Shown one piece after another: positions 18,669 to 26,344 of a DNA stretch of 64,000 nucleotides. The stretch lies in contig NC_020505.1 in NCBI RefSeq assembly GCF_000310245.1, forward strand, positions 1,770,001 through 1,834,000, read 5' to 3'. Under the pieces are notes generated by a model. That model searched no databases. It had not been told where the DNA came from and saw only the letters and a list, made by a program, of their open reading frames with translations. Position numbers and translations under genes: made by a program. The first letter of the stretch is position 1, and the number at the start of each line of letters is the position of its first letter. This DNA is from Candidatus Sulfuricurvum sp. RIFRC-1. GTDB lineage: Bacteria; Campylobacterota; Campylobacteria; Campylobacterales; Sulfurimonadaceae.

Positions 18669-18715
18669 TTATTACGACTAAAAACGGCCATTATTTCGTT
18701 TCGTATTCGTAATAA
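18669..18715. promoter_or_regulatory. Inverted repeat upstream of siaA, possible operator
   Basis: TTATTACGA (18669-18677) and TCGTAATAA (18707-18715) are perfect 9-base inverted arms, 38 bases start to start. A TATACT -10-like box follows at 18724-18729, about 45 bases before the siaA start. The placement suggests a regulator binding both arms, but no protein can be named. Confidence 0.4.
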
Positions 18716-18773
18716 AACGTCTATATACTTCTGCAAAGTCGCACCTTTCATACCGATTTTACAAAGGAAAACA

Positions 18774-20393
18774 ATGGGATTAATGACAAAGTTTATGCCG
18801 GAAGTACTCGAAAACACAAGCGTAAACGATAAGGTAAACTATTTAGTCAAGCTAACGCAACTGCTTGCCATAAGTGCTATTATTGCCGGTATCATCGGGA
18901 TGCTTATCTCCAATTTTTCCATTCGGGCGCTCAATGAAAATGCTCTGGAGCCTCTGGGTCACCTGCGATTAATCAAAGAATCCTACGAACAAAAAGTACT
19001 GGTTACGGCTCAAAACATCGCTCACGGTGAAGTCACGGATTACACACAGGCGTACACCACGCTCAACCGTGAAAAAGAGAGTATCGTGACCGAGTGGAAC
19101 GCCTATAAAAACGGTCATTTAACCGAAGAGGAAACGGCATTATTACCCGATACCGAAAAATATTTTAATTTATCTGTCCGAAGTTTGGATAATTTGATTC
19201 TCCTCGTCAAAGAGAAAAAGTTGATGGATATCATCGCCTGGACGACGGATGATGCCCCCTACACCATTATCGAGCTGACCCCTTTGCTCAATAAGCTCAT
19301 GCAGGTACAAATTCTCAACGCCCAAAATATTTATTCCACCACGCAAATTCAGTTTTTTGCCATTTTGGCACTCGTTATTCTCATCAGTATTGCCGGCGCA
19401 ATCTATGTGGCAAAGATGGTTAAAAGGGTGGTTTCCGACATTACGCACCCCTTTGGCGAACTCTTGTCCCAATCCAAAGCGTTGGCAAACCAAAAATTTG
19501 ACGAACCGTTTGTGTGGAAACGTACCGATGAGATAGGACAAGTCGGAAAAAGTTTTGAACTCTCCCGACAAGCACTCCATCACTCATTTCAACTGATCCA
19601 AGATAATAATAAAGAATTAGAGCAGATCAATACATTGGTTCGCAGCAGCATTAATTACGCCAGCCGTATTCAGCGTTCCTTTTTGCCGGAGCCGGATATG
19701 CTCGATCGTTTTACCAATGACGCTTTTGTTATTTGGAAACCGAAAGACGTTATCGGCGGAGACTGCTATTGGATCGATAAAACCGACAAAGGGTTCTTTG
19801 TTGCCATCATCGATTGTACGGGACATGGTGTTCCGGGTGCCTTAATGACTTTTGTCGTGATTTCGATTCTTGACCGGTTGCTGTCTCAACAAAGACACCT
19901 GGACGATCCTGCCGCACTCTTAAGCCAAATGAACCGTCTGGTAAAAGAGACCTTAGGGCAATACGATGAAACAAGCGAATCCAATGATGGGATGGACGGA
20001 GCATTTTGTTACGTCGATCTTGAAAATAAACAATTAACCTTCGCCGGAGCCAATACGCCGCTTCTGTATGTTGAGGACAATCACATGCATCATGTCAAAC
20101 CCGATAAACACAGTATCGGCTATGTTCACAGTGATCTGGATCTGACCTTTACCAATCAGACGTTACAACTCAAAGAGGGGATGCATTTTTATCTCACAAC
20201 CGATGGAATCATTGACCAGATCGGCGGCAGTAAACGAATTGCGTTCGGTAAAAAACGGCTTATGGAAATTATTTTTGACAACCATCAAAAACCGATGCAC
20301 GAACAACAAGCCATCATTTTAGAAAAATACAACCATTACAAGGGAGACGAATCACAGCGCGATGACAATACGATGATTGCTTTTCAAATCTAA
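18774..20393 (+). CDS. siaA: SiaA-type membrane PP2C (SpoIIE) phosphatase with HAMP domain
   Basis: The roughly 539-residue sensor phosphatase has two membrane helices (about 28-50 and 205-230) flanking a four-helix periplasmic sensor, then HAMP (about 230-285), a coiled linker and a SpoIIE-type PP2C domain. Metal-site motifs are seen: GGDCYWID, DCTGHGVPGALM, TTDGIIDQ and QRDDNTMIAF. In Pseudomonas, SiaA dephosphorylates SiaC to switch on SiaD. ATG 18774 follows AAAGGAAAACA; the longer in-frame extension upstream is not protein-like. siaB follows after 23 bases and siaC after that. Confidence 0.85.
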   Translation: MGLMTKFMPEVLENTSVNDKVNYLVKLTQLLAISAIIAGIIGMLISNFSIRALNENALEPLGHLRLIKESYEQKVLVTAQNIAHGEVTDYTQAYTTLNREKESIVTEWNAYKNGHLTEEETALLPDTEKYFNLSVRSLDNLILLVKEKKLMDIIAWTTDDAPYTIIELTPLLNKLMQVQILNAQNIYSTTQIQFFAILALVILISIAGAIYVAKMVKRVVSDITHPFGELLSQSKALANQKFDEPFVWKRTDEIGQVGKSFELSRQALHHSFQLIQDNNKELEQINTLVRSSINYASRIQRSFLPEPDMLDRFTNDAFVIWKPKDVIGGDCYWIDKTDKGFFVAIIDCTGHGVPGALMTFVVISILDRLLSQQRHLDDPAALLSQMNRLVKETLGQYDETSESNDGMDGAFCYVDLENKQLTFAGANTPLLYVEDNHMHHVKPDKHSIGYVHSDLDLTFTNQTLQLKEGMHFYLTTDGIIDQIGGSKRIAFGKKRLMEIIFDNHQKPMHEQQAIILEKYNHYKGDESQRDDNTMIAFQI

Positions 20394-20416
20394 ATTTTAA
20401 TTACAAGGAAAAAGAG

Positions 20417-20962
20417 ATGACTTTCAACGACTTTCGAACATTGAAAGAGATGATTGAATCCAAAAATGTTATTTTTTGTTACAACGGATATTTATCGCAA
20501 GAGATCATTGTAGCGGTTAGCTCGATGATTAAAGGAAAATTGAGTTCCGATGAAACAAAAATGGGGATAAGCCAAAAAGTTTTGTACATGTTTGTAGAGC
20601 AGGCCCAAAACATCACCCGTTACTCTCCCGATCAAATACAAAATCCGGACCAAGCCAGTATGAGTTACGGATCGGTTGCTATCGGGACAGAAGATGATAA
20701 ATTTTACATCATGTGTTCCAACCGAATCGAAAAAACCAAAGTTGCCGCACTCAAAGAAAAGCTTGATGTGATCTCCTCCATGAGCCCCGATGAACTGAAA
20801 GCTCTGTACAAAGAGAAAATGCGATCAGAGGCTGAAGAGGGGAGCAAAGGGGCAAGTGTAGGATTTATAGAAATGGCACGAAAATCAAGCGAACCTATCG
20901 AATTTGATTTTCTTGAAGACGATGAAACATACGACACTTTTACACTCAAAGTCGTAATTTAA
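20417..20962 (+). CDS. siaB: SiaB-type protein kinase (DUF6272)
   Basis: The 181-residue protein resembles SiaB, the kinase that phosphorylates SiaC and opposes SiaA. Features seen: an N-terminal NVIFCYNGYLSQEI segment, a helix with QKVLYMFVEQAQNITRYSP (histidine-kinase-like ATPase N-box region, conserved Glu/Asn) and a GSKGASVGFIEMARKS glycine-rich stretch (ATP-lid region). It has no membrane segment. The assignment rests on these motifs plus its position between the SiaA-type and SiaC-type genes, with AAGGAAAAAGAG as ribosome site. Confidence 0.82.
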   Translation: MTFNDFRTLKEMIESKNVIFCYNGYLSQEIIVAVSSMIKGKLSSDETKMGISQKVLYMFVEQAQNITRYSPDQIQNPDQASMSYGSVAIGTEDDKFYIMCSNRIEKTKVAALKEKLDVISSMSPDELKALYKEKMRSEAEEGSKGASVGFIEMARKSSEPIEFDFLEDDETYDTFTLKVVI

Positions 20963-20980
20963 TATATAAAGGAAAACCCG

Positions 20981-21352
20981 ATGACAACCATCCCAGCAAC
21001 AGTAACCACACCAAAAATCGTTTTGGACACCCAAAATAATCTCTTCAGTTTCGAAGGGGAGTCCTATCCCGAAGATGTTAATGCGTTTTTTGATCCCATT
21101 ATAACTCCTCTGAAAACTCATTTGAATAATCTGCAAGATAGCGATATTCAGTTTGATTTCTTTTTGACCTATTTCAACAGCGCCAGCACCAAAGTTTTTT
21201 TTAACCTTTTTGCTCTTCTTGAAGAAATTAGTGAATTTAACAGTGTTACCGTAAACTGGAAACATCATGAAGAAGACGATACGGCTGAAGAATTTGGTCA
21301 GGAGTTCAAAGAAGATCTTGATAATGTCCGCTTCAACTTTATTGCCATTTGA
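20981..21352 (+). CDS. siaC: SiaC-type regulatory phosphoprotein (DUF1987)
   Basis: The 123-residue protein has the SiaC/DUF1987 layout: TPKIVLD near the N-terminus, FEGESYPEDV, then YFNSASTK (64-71), the segment that in SiaC carries the phosphorylated Ser/Thr. It is acidic and soluble. In Pseudomonas, unphosphorylated SiaC binds and activates the diguanylate cyclase SiaD. No siaD follows: the next gene is a DNA glycosylase with its own promoter. Confidence 0.86.
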   Translation: MTTIPATVTTPKIVLDTQNNLFSFEGESYPEDVNAFFDPIITPLKTHLNNLQDSDIQFDFFLTYFNSASTKVFFNLFALLEEISEFNSVTVNWKHHEEDDTAEEFGQEFKEDLDNVRFNFIAI

Positions 21353-21356
21353 GATC

Positions 21357-21386
21357 TTGACACTGCGCTCCCCTTCATACTATCAT
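21357..21386 (+). promoter_or_regulatory. Promoter for the hypoxanthine-DNA glycosylase gene
   Basis: TTGACA (21357-21362) and TATCAT (21381-21386) are 18 bases apart, about 55 bases before the glycosylase ATG. The 5' leader then holds a G-rich/C-rich pair (GGGGGGAAC near 21398 and TCCCCTC near 21411) that could form a weak hairpin. Confidence 0.5.
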
Positions 21387-21441
21387 ACGGATTAAAAGGG
21401 GGGAACACTATCCCCTCAAAACTACAGGGGAGGTAGTACAG

Positions 21442-21957
21442 ATGCTCTTTTCACACCCATTCCCCCCTATCCTCAACCAAAACACCCGCATCCTCTTTTT
21501 GGGCAGTTTCCCCAGTATCGCGTCATTCGAACAAGCTTTTTACTATGCCCATCCCCGAAATGCATTCTGGCCAATCATCGAATCAATTTTCGAGGTGCGA
21601 TTGGAATCGAATGACGCGAAAAAAGCGTTTTGTATCGAAAATGGGATCGGGTTGTGGGATGTGATAGGTAGTTGCGAGCGGAGCAATTCGAGCGATACTA
21701 ATCTCAAAAACTGTATACCGAATGATTTTGAAAAGCTATTGCGGGATTATCCCAATATCCGGGTTCTCGGCTTTACGGGGAAAAAAAGTCATGATCTTTT
21801 TATGAAATTTTATAAGAATTTGAAGGTGGAAAAAGTGCTTCTACCCTCCACCTCGCCGGCTTATGCGGCGATGAAATTTGAGGAGAAAAAAGAGATTTAC
21901 GAAAAAATTTTGAAAAGCTGGATTCCTGCCTACGCGGGAATGACGGAGAAGAGATAG
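21442..21957 (+). CDS. Hypoxanthine (deoxyinosine)-DNA glycosylase, UDG superfamily
   Basis: The 171-residue protein has the family 6 UDG/HDG opening, ILFLGSFPSIASFEQAFYYAHPRNAFWPI, in which the Gly-Ser-Phe-Pro and His-Pro-Arg-Asn groups form the active-site loops. LPSTSPAY near the C-terminus is the DNA-intercalation loop. Related enzymes remove deaminated adenine from DNA. The last dozen residues (WIPAYAGMTEKR) are encoded by a palindromic repeat that seems to have extended the gene. RBS GGGGAGG precedes the ATG. Confidence 0.85.
   Translation: MLFSHPFPPILNQNTRILFLGSFPSIASFEQAFYYAHPRNAFWPIIESIFEVRLESNDAKKAFCIENGIGLWDVIGSCERSNSSDTNLKNCIPNDFEKLLRDYPNIRVLGFTGKKSHDLFMKFYKNLKVEKVLLPSTSPAYAAMKFEEKKEIYEKILKSWIPAYAGMTEKR
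21922..21941. repeat. Palindromic repeat inside the end of the glycosylase gene
   Basis: The arms ATTCCTGC and GCGGGAAT (one G-T wobble) enclose a 4-base loop, CTAC. Translated in the gene frame it gives IPAYAGM, the peptide signature of a repeat family seen in many unrelated bacterial genomes. Its position at the very C-terminus suggests an insertion that supplied a new stop. Confidence 0.6.
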
Positions 21958-21960
21958 TAT

Positions 21961-22761
21961 CTAACTGTTTAAAACCTGCTCAAAAATATTCTTCGCCGTC
22001 TTCCAGCGATCCCCTTTGGCGTTCATCATCACGATGACGCAATCTTTCCCATCTTTTTTAGCCCGTGCGATCAGACACGCACCTGCTTTAGCGGTATAAC
22101 CTGTTTTTACCCCGACCGCATATTCATAACGATTGAGTAGACGGTTATGGGTGTAGGCATAGAATTCGCGATTTTTGTTCAAAGCACGGTATCGGTATTC
22201 ATTGATCCTACTAATCTCATTGAATTTACGGTTTTTGATCGCATATTCGGTCATTTTCAGGAGGTCTTTTGGGGTAGAATAATGTTGTTTATCATCGTAT
22301 CCGCATGGATTGGTGAAATGAGTATGCCCCATCCCGATGGCTTTGGCTTTGGCATTCATCATTTGAATAAAGCGTTCTTCACTCCCCCCAACGGTAATTG
22401 CGATCGCTTTAGCCGCATCGTTATCCGACTTGATCATTGCGGCTTTGAGAAGATCTTCGAGGCGGATGACATCACCCCTGCGATACCCGGCTATCGTAGG
22501 TTCAACTTTTGTCATTTCCCGAGTAATTGTAATCGGTTCACCCAGATTCCCTCGCTCAATCGCCAGCATAACGGTCATTACTTTGGTGAGGCTGGCGGGT
22601 TGAACCTCTTTGAACGGTTCTTTGGAATAGAGCGTCTGCTTTGCGGTAAGGTCTTTAACGATCAATGCTTCTACTTCCAGTTTGCCCAGCTCTGTTTTAT
22701 TGATCTCGGCAAATAAACTTACGGAACCTATTAAACATAATGCAATTAGTTTTTTTATCAT
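21961..22761 (-). CDS. D-alanyl-D-alanine carboxypeptidase (DacA/PBP5-like)
   Basis: This periplasmic penicillin-binding protein trims the terminal D-Ala from peptidoglycan stem peptides. The signal peptide spans residues 1-18. The three active-site motifs are Ser57-x-x-Lys60 (SLTK), Ser112-Asp-Asn114 (SDN) and Lys219-Thr-Gly221 (KTG). At 266 residues it holds the catalytic domain but not the C-terminal beta domain and amphipathic anchor of E. coli PBP5. It is divergent from the His/Cys-rich gene at 22861. Confidence 0.93.
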   Translation of the reverse strand: MIKKLIALCLIGSVSLFAEINKTELGKLEVEALIVKDLTAKQTLYSKEPFKEVQPASLTKVMTVMLAIERGNLGEPITITREMTKVEPTIAGYRRGDVIRLEDLLKAAMIKSDNDAAKAIAITVGGSEERFIQMMNAKAKAIGMGHTHFTNPCGYDDKQHYSTPKDLLKMTEYAIKNRKFNEISRINEYRYRALNKNREFYAYTHNRLLNRYEYAVGVKTGYTAKAGACLIARAKKDGKDCVIVMMNAKGDRWKTAKNIFEQVLNS

Positions 22762-22860
22762 AAAGCTACCTCATTTTAATTTCATCACTATGTCGGAACA
22801 AAGCAAATCTTATGCCAAAACACCTTTATTATGGTAAAATTCGTCTTAATAGAAAGGGGA

Positions 22861-23121
22861 ATGATGCAACGATTTAGACGTTTTTTTTCACTGCTGTTTA
22901 TCCTCTCGATTTTTGTGGGTGCTGTTCATGAAATAGAGCATTCCTATCATCAAGACAGTTCGTGTGAAATATGTTTGTTTGCCCATTCTCCACTCATTTT
23001 GAATGACACTTTTACTTTGCCAAAGATTGATTGTGCAACTGTTATTTTTGATATTCGCATCCCACCGTTGCACTTTGTATCCTTTATCCCCGCACAAAGC
23101 CGTTCCCCTCCTCTAGTCTAA
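22861..23121 (+). CDS. Small membrane/exported His/Cys-rich protein, probable metal-handling role
   Basis: The 86-residue product (ATG 22861 or 22864 after AAAGGGGAATG) has an N-terminal hydrophobic helix (about 7-22). A cluster HEIEHSYHQDSSCEICLFAH then places several His and a CxxC together, as in DUF2946-like proteins found near metal-uptake genes. The rest is low in charge and ends PPLV. It leads a run of a porin-like protein, a zinc-type binding protein and a permease, so a role in zinc or another metal is inferred from context, not shown. Confidence 0.6.
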   Translation: MMQRFRRFFSLLFILSIFVGAVHEIEHSYHQDSSCEICLFAHSPLILNDTFTLPKIDCATVIFDIRIPPLHFVSFIPAQSRSPPLV

Positions 23122-23170
23122 TTTTTACCATAAAACAAACCATTTTATTTTAAACAATTAGGATATTTCT

Positions 23171-24598
23171 ATGAAAAAATTATTATTATCAACCATGGCT
23201 GCCGCATCCCTTTATGCCAACGATTCTGAGCTTCAAATGCTCAAAACACAAATGGAACAAATGTCGCAGATGATGCGAAGTATGCAAGAAAAAATAGAGA
23301 CTCTTGAAAAAACAACAATGCCTGTAGTCTCTGCACCAGCAAACGAAACACTCATTGTTGCCAATCCAACCATTGTGGATAAAATCAATAAAACCGCTTC
23401 TATCCTTAACCCTTCATTGATGATCGATATGTCGTATGTCAATCGCAACATTGCCGATGAAAAAATCGCCCATATGGGACTTCCCGGAATTACTGAAACG
23501 GTATTTGGGGTTCACGATCATGGCGGGCAAAGTGAGCCTGGATACAATGCTCAAAACGGTTTTAATCTCAACTATGCTGAGCTTGGATTTAGTGCCACGG
23601 TTGATCCGATGTTTGATGCCACCGCTATCTTTCATCTGACCAACGAGGGCTTTGAAATCGAAGAGGCCTATTTCACCACACGAGAAATTCCCTATAATAT
23701 TCGAATTAAAGGGGGGAAATTTTTGAGTGATTTTGGCCGTATCAACGCTCAACATCAACATTTTCGTAATTTTTCCACCACCCCTTTGCTTTACAGCGCT
23801 TTTTTAGGAGATCATGGGATACAAGAAATAGGGGTACAGACACAATGGGTTGCTCCAACAGATACCTATCTGATGTTCGGAATCGAAGCATTACAAGGAA
23901 AAAATGAGGCGATGTTTGGAGAAGCAGCGATTGGCGATCCTTACGATGAAGAAAGCTCTTTGGTGGGTTCCGCTGCTCAACCCTCACTTTATGTCGGATA
24001 CGTCAAAACTTCTGTTGATTTTGGTGACACCACACTTTTGGCGGGTGCAAGTATCGCTAGCGGTCACAGTCGACTTGACCATTTTAGTGATGAAACACCG
24101 TATGCGTTTAGTGGAAAAAGCACGTTGTACGGTATTGATATGACGCTAAAACACGCTTTTGATAGCTATAGTTCTCTCACATGGCAAAGCGAATGGCTCT
24201 ATCGTGATATGAAAGGGACTCAATTTAATAATGAAAATTTAATTGCAGACCCGGATAATGCATTGGATACGATCACATCAAATGGATCACGCAAAAAACA
24301 AGCCGGATATTATACAGAGCTCGTCTACGCCCCAAACCAAACATGGCGTACGGGAATCCGCTATGAAAATATGTATCAAAACGATGTCTTCACAGGCGAT
24401 GTAAAACAGGATTTGCCTGATAACTTTGACCAATATACCGCTATGGTAGAATTTCATAGTAGCGAATTTGCACGATTACGCTTAGAATATCTCCATTCCA
24501 ATGCTTTGTTTAATGAAGCGCTTGAACGCCAAAACCTCGATTCAATAATGTTTTCGATTAATCTTGCCCTCGGCAAACACGGCGCACACTCATTTTGA
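23171..24598 (+). CDS. Porin-like outer-membrane protein, possibly zinc-regulated
   Basis: The 475-residue protein has a signal peptide (about 1-17, ending LYA), a short N-terminal coiled coil (SELQMLKTQMEQMSQMMRSMQEK) of the kind that trimerises porins or anchors to the wall, and then alternating amphipathic strands to the C-terminus, ending SINLALGKHGAHSF. His-rich spots (VHDHGG, NAQHQHFRNF) lie on probable loops. Context suggests metal passage across the outer membrane; the substrate is not proven. RBS TAGGAT is 8 bases upstream. Confidence 0.75.
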   Translation: MKKLLLSTMAAASLYANDSELQMLKTQMEQMSQMMRSMQEKIETLEKTTMPVVSAPANETLIVANPTIVDKINKTASILNPSLMIDMSYVNRNIADEKIAHMGLPGITETVFGVHDHGGQSEPGYNAQNGFNLNYAELGFSATVDPMFDATAIFHLTNEGFEIEEAYFTTREIPYNIRIKGGKFLSDFGRINAQHQHFRNFSTTPLLYSAFLGDHGIQEIGVQTQWVAPTDTYLMFGIEALQGKNEAMFGEAAIGDPYDEESSLVGSAAQPSLYVGYVKTSVDFGDTTLLAGASIASGHSRLDHFSDETPYAFSGKSTLYGIDMTLKHAFDSYSSLTWQSEWLYRDMKGTQFNNENLIADPDNALDTITSNGSRKKQAGYYTELVYAPNQTWRTGIRYENMYQNDVFTGDVKQDLPDNFDQYTAMVEFHSSEFARLRLEYLHSNALFNEALERQNLDSIMFSINLALGKHGAHSF

Positions 24599-24710
24599 TG
24601 CTATACACTAAAATGAGCAAAGCCCCTTTTAGTGGCAGGGACAAATTGCTCCCTTGCAACCCCCTAAAGCGACCAGCATATATGCTGGAGAATTAAAAAC
24701 ACAAGGAATA
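24599..24710 (+). other. Structured intergenic region between the porin-like and znuA-like genes
   Basis: Three dyads are packed into about 85 bases. CACTAAAA (24606-24613) pairs with TTTTAGTG (24627-24634). GCAGGGA pairs with TCCCTTGC around 24635-24657. A perfect palindrome, CCAGCATATATGCTGG, lies at 24673-24688. The last lies only 12 bases before the AAGGA ribosome site. It could be a terminator/attenuator or a metal-responsive leader; no known riboswitch class was recognised. Confidence 0.4.
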
Positions 24711-25586
24711 ATGATGAAATTTTTACTTTTTTTAACACTTATTTTTACGTTTTCGTACGCCAAAATAACGGTTGCCGTGAGCTATCCCTATATCGCCTCG
24801 CTTGTTGATAGTATCGGGGGCGATAACGTTGATATTAACACCTTGGCACAAGGTAATTGGGATCCCCATTTCGTCTCTCCCAAACCTTCGTTGATTGTCA
24901 AATTACGCAATGCGGATGCGCTGATTATCAATGGAGGTGATCTTGAAATCGGATGGTTGCCGCCACTTCTTGAAAAAGCGAGCAATAGCCGTTTAAATCA
25001 ATCAGCTAATGTGCTGGATCTTTCTCGTAAAGTGGCACTGATCGATGTGCCCAAAAGTATGGGGCGAGAAAATGGTGATGTCCACGCTGACGGTAACCCG
25101 CATTTTCATCTCGATCCCCACAACATTCCCCTTCTTGCGGAGGCTGTTTCCGTATTTTTGAGTCAAAAAGATCCTCTCAACGCATCCCAATATCGCAAAA
25201 ATCTCACGGTGTTTAAACAGCAATGGACAATCCATCTCAAACATTGGGACAGTCAGATGGCACCGCTTAGAGGTAAAAATATTGTTCAGTATCATCCCGT
25301 ATTCAACTATTTTATCCGTGCATATGGGATGAAAAGCATCGGGACAATCGAACCGTTGGCTGGGATTCCCCCTTCGTCTTCGCATACGATGCAACTCATT
25401 GCTTTGATGAATGAGAAAAAACCGTTTTGTATTATGCACGATGTCTATCACCCTACCAAAACAGGTGAGTTTATATCGGATAAGACGGGCATAAAGTTGG
25501 CGATACTTCCCCATGATGTGGGAGCTACCTCTAGCGCGACTGAGCTTTACAGTCTCTTTGCATCAATCATTCAGGCTCTAAGATGA
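24711..25586 (+). CDS. znuA: ZnuA-like metal ABC transporter substrate-binding protein
   Basis: The 291-residue cluster A-I binding protein (start ATG 24711 or 24714, after AAGGAATA) has a signal peptide (about 1-16, ending SYA). Metal-site candidates are seen in order: WDPHFVSPK, NPHFHLDP, YHPVFNYF and HDVYHPT near the C-terminus. The His loop (DVHADGNPHFH) is short. It would pick up zinc or manganese in the periplasm for the adjacent permease, whose start overlaps its stop by 4 bases. Confidence 0.88.
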   Translation: MMKFLLFLTLIFTFSYAKITVAVSYPYIASLVDSIGGDNVDINTLAQGNWDPHFVSPKPSLIVKLRNADALIINGGDLEIGWLPPLLEKASNSRLNQSANVLDLSRKVALIDVPKSMGRENGDVHADGNPHFHLDPHNIPLLAEAVSVFLSQKDPLNASQYRKNLTVFKQQWTIHLKHWDSQMAPLRGKNIVQYHPVFNYFIRAYGMKSIGTIEPLAGIPPSSSHTMQLIALMNEKKPFCIMHDVYHPTKTGEFISDKTGIKLAILPHDVGATSSATELYSLFASIIQALR

Positions 25587-26338
25587 TTGATTTATTCCTT
25601 ATTCCGATAGCACTTTCGTTGCTTTTAGTCCTGATTCACGCATGGTTTGGTATAGGAATTTTGTCTCGAGGCATTATTTTTACCGATCTGGCTATCGCCC
25701 AAATGGCAGCACTGGGTTCGGCAATTAGTCTAGGGTATTTTCATGGGGAATACCTCTATCTTTTTGCCCTTGTATTTGCTCTATTCACTGGGCTTCTGAT
25801 TGCCTATGCTACTACTCGCACATTACAGCTGGAGGCATTTATCGGGCTCATTTATGTGCTAGGAGCAAGCGGTATTTTGATGGTTCTAGCGCACAGTGCT
25901 GAGGGGATGGAACATTTTAAATCGCTACTTGCCAATGATCTGCTGTTTACGACACAAGAGTTATTTTTTCAAACGCTTGCCCTTTATTCTTTTATTGGAT
26001 TGATAGCATGGAAAATTTACCCAAAAACCTCTGGATTGATTCGAGAAATACTCTTTTTTAGTCTCCTATCACTTACCGTGACCTCATCCGTTCAACTTGC
26101 CGGCGTTTTGGTTGTTTTTGTTCTCCTTGTCGCTCCTGCCCTCATAGCATCAATGCAAAAAAAATTCCCTTTATACCCTTTTGCGCTTGCCTTCGGATGG
26201 AGTTTTTCCATTATCGCAATCCTAATCTCCTTTTGGGCTGATTTACCGACTGGATATACAATCTCGGCCTTTGGAGGCTTGATATCACTGAGCTGTATTC
26301 TCATTTTGTCTCCCAAAAAAGATGCAATCTCGTTATAA
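25583..26338 (+). CDS. znuB: ZnuB-like metal ABC transporter permease
   Basis: The 251-residue inner-membrane protein has about seven or eight hydrophobic helices and the ABC-3 family motifs ILSRGIIFTDLAIAQMAALG (ATPase contact) and AGVLVVFVLLVAPALIA. It should form the channel for the ZnuA-like protein. No cognate ATPase (ZnuC) gene lies beside it: the next gene, 6 bases on, belongs to an Mla lipid transporter. The ATPase is either elsewhere or shared. Confidence 0.88.
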   Translation: MIDLFLIPIALSLLLVLIHAWFGIGILSRGIIFTDLAIAQMAALGSAISLGYFHGEYLYLFALVFALFTGLLIAYATTRTLQLEAFIGLIYVLGASGILMVLAHSAEGMEHFKSLLANDLLFTTQELFFQTLALYSFIGLIAWKIYPKTSGLIREILFFSLLSLTVTSSVQLAGVLVVFVLLVAPALIASMQKKFPLYPFALAFGWSFSIIAILISFWADLPTGYTISAFGGLISLSCILILSPKKDAISL

Positions 26339-26344
26339 TAAAGG

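Noticed and set aside
18657-18773. N-terminal extension of SiaA
   Set aside because: The segment contains the promoter-like region and dyad, and ATG 18774 has a good ribosome site.
24606-24637. Third copy of the 10469/46246 repeat
   Set aside because: It shares only TGAGCAA-like and TTTAGTG words and has its own perfect inverted arms, so the similarity is too weak to group.
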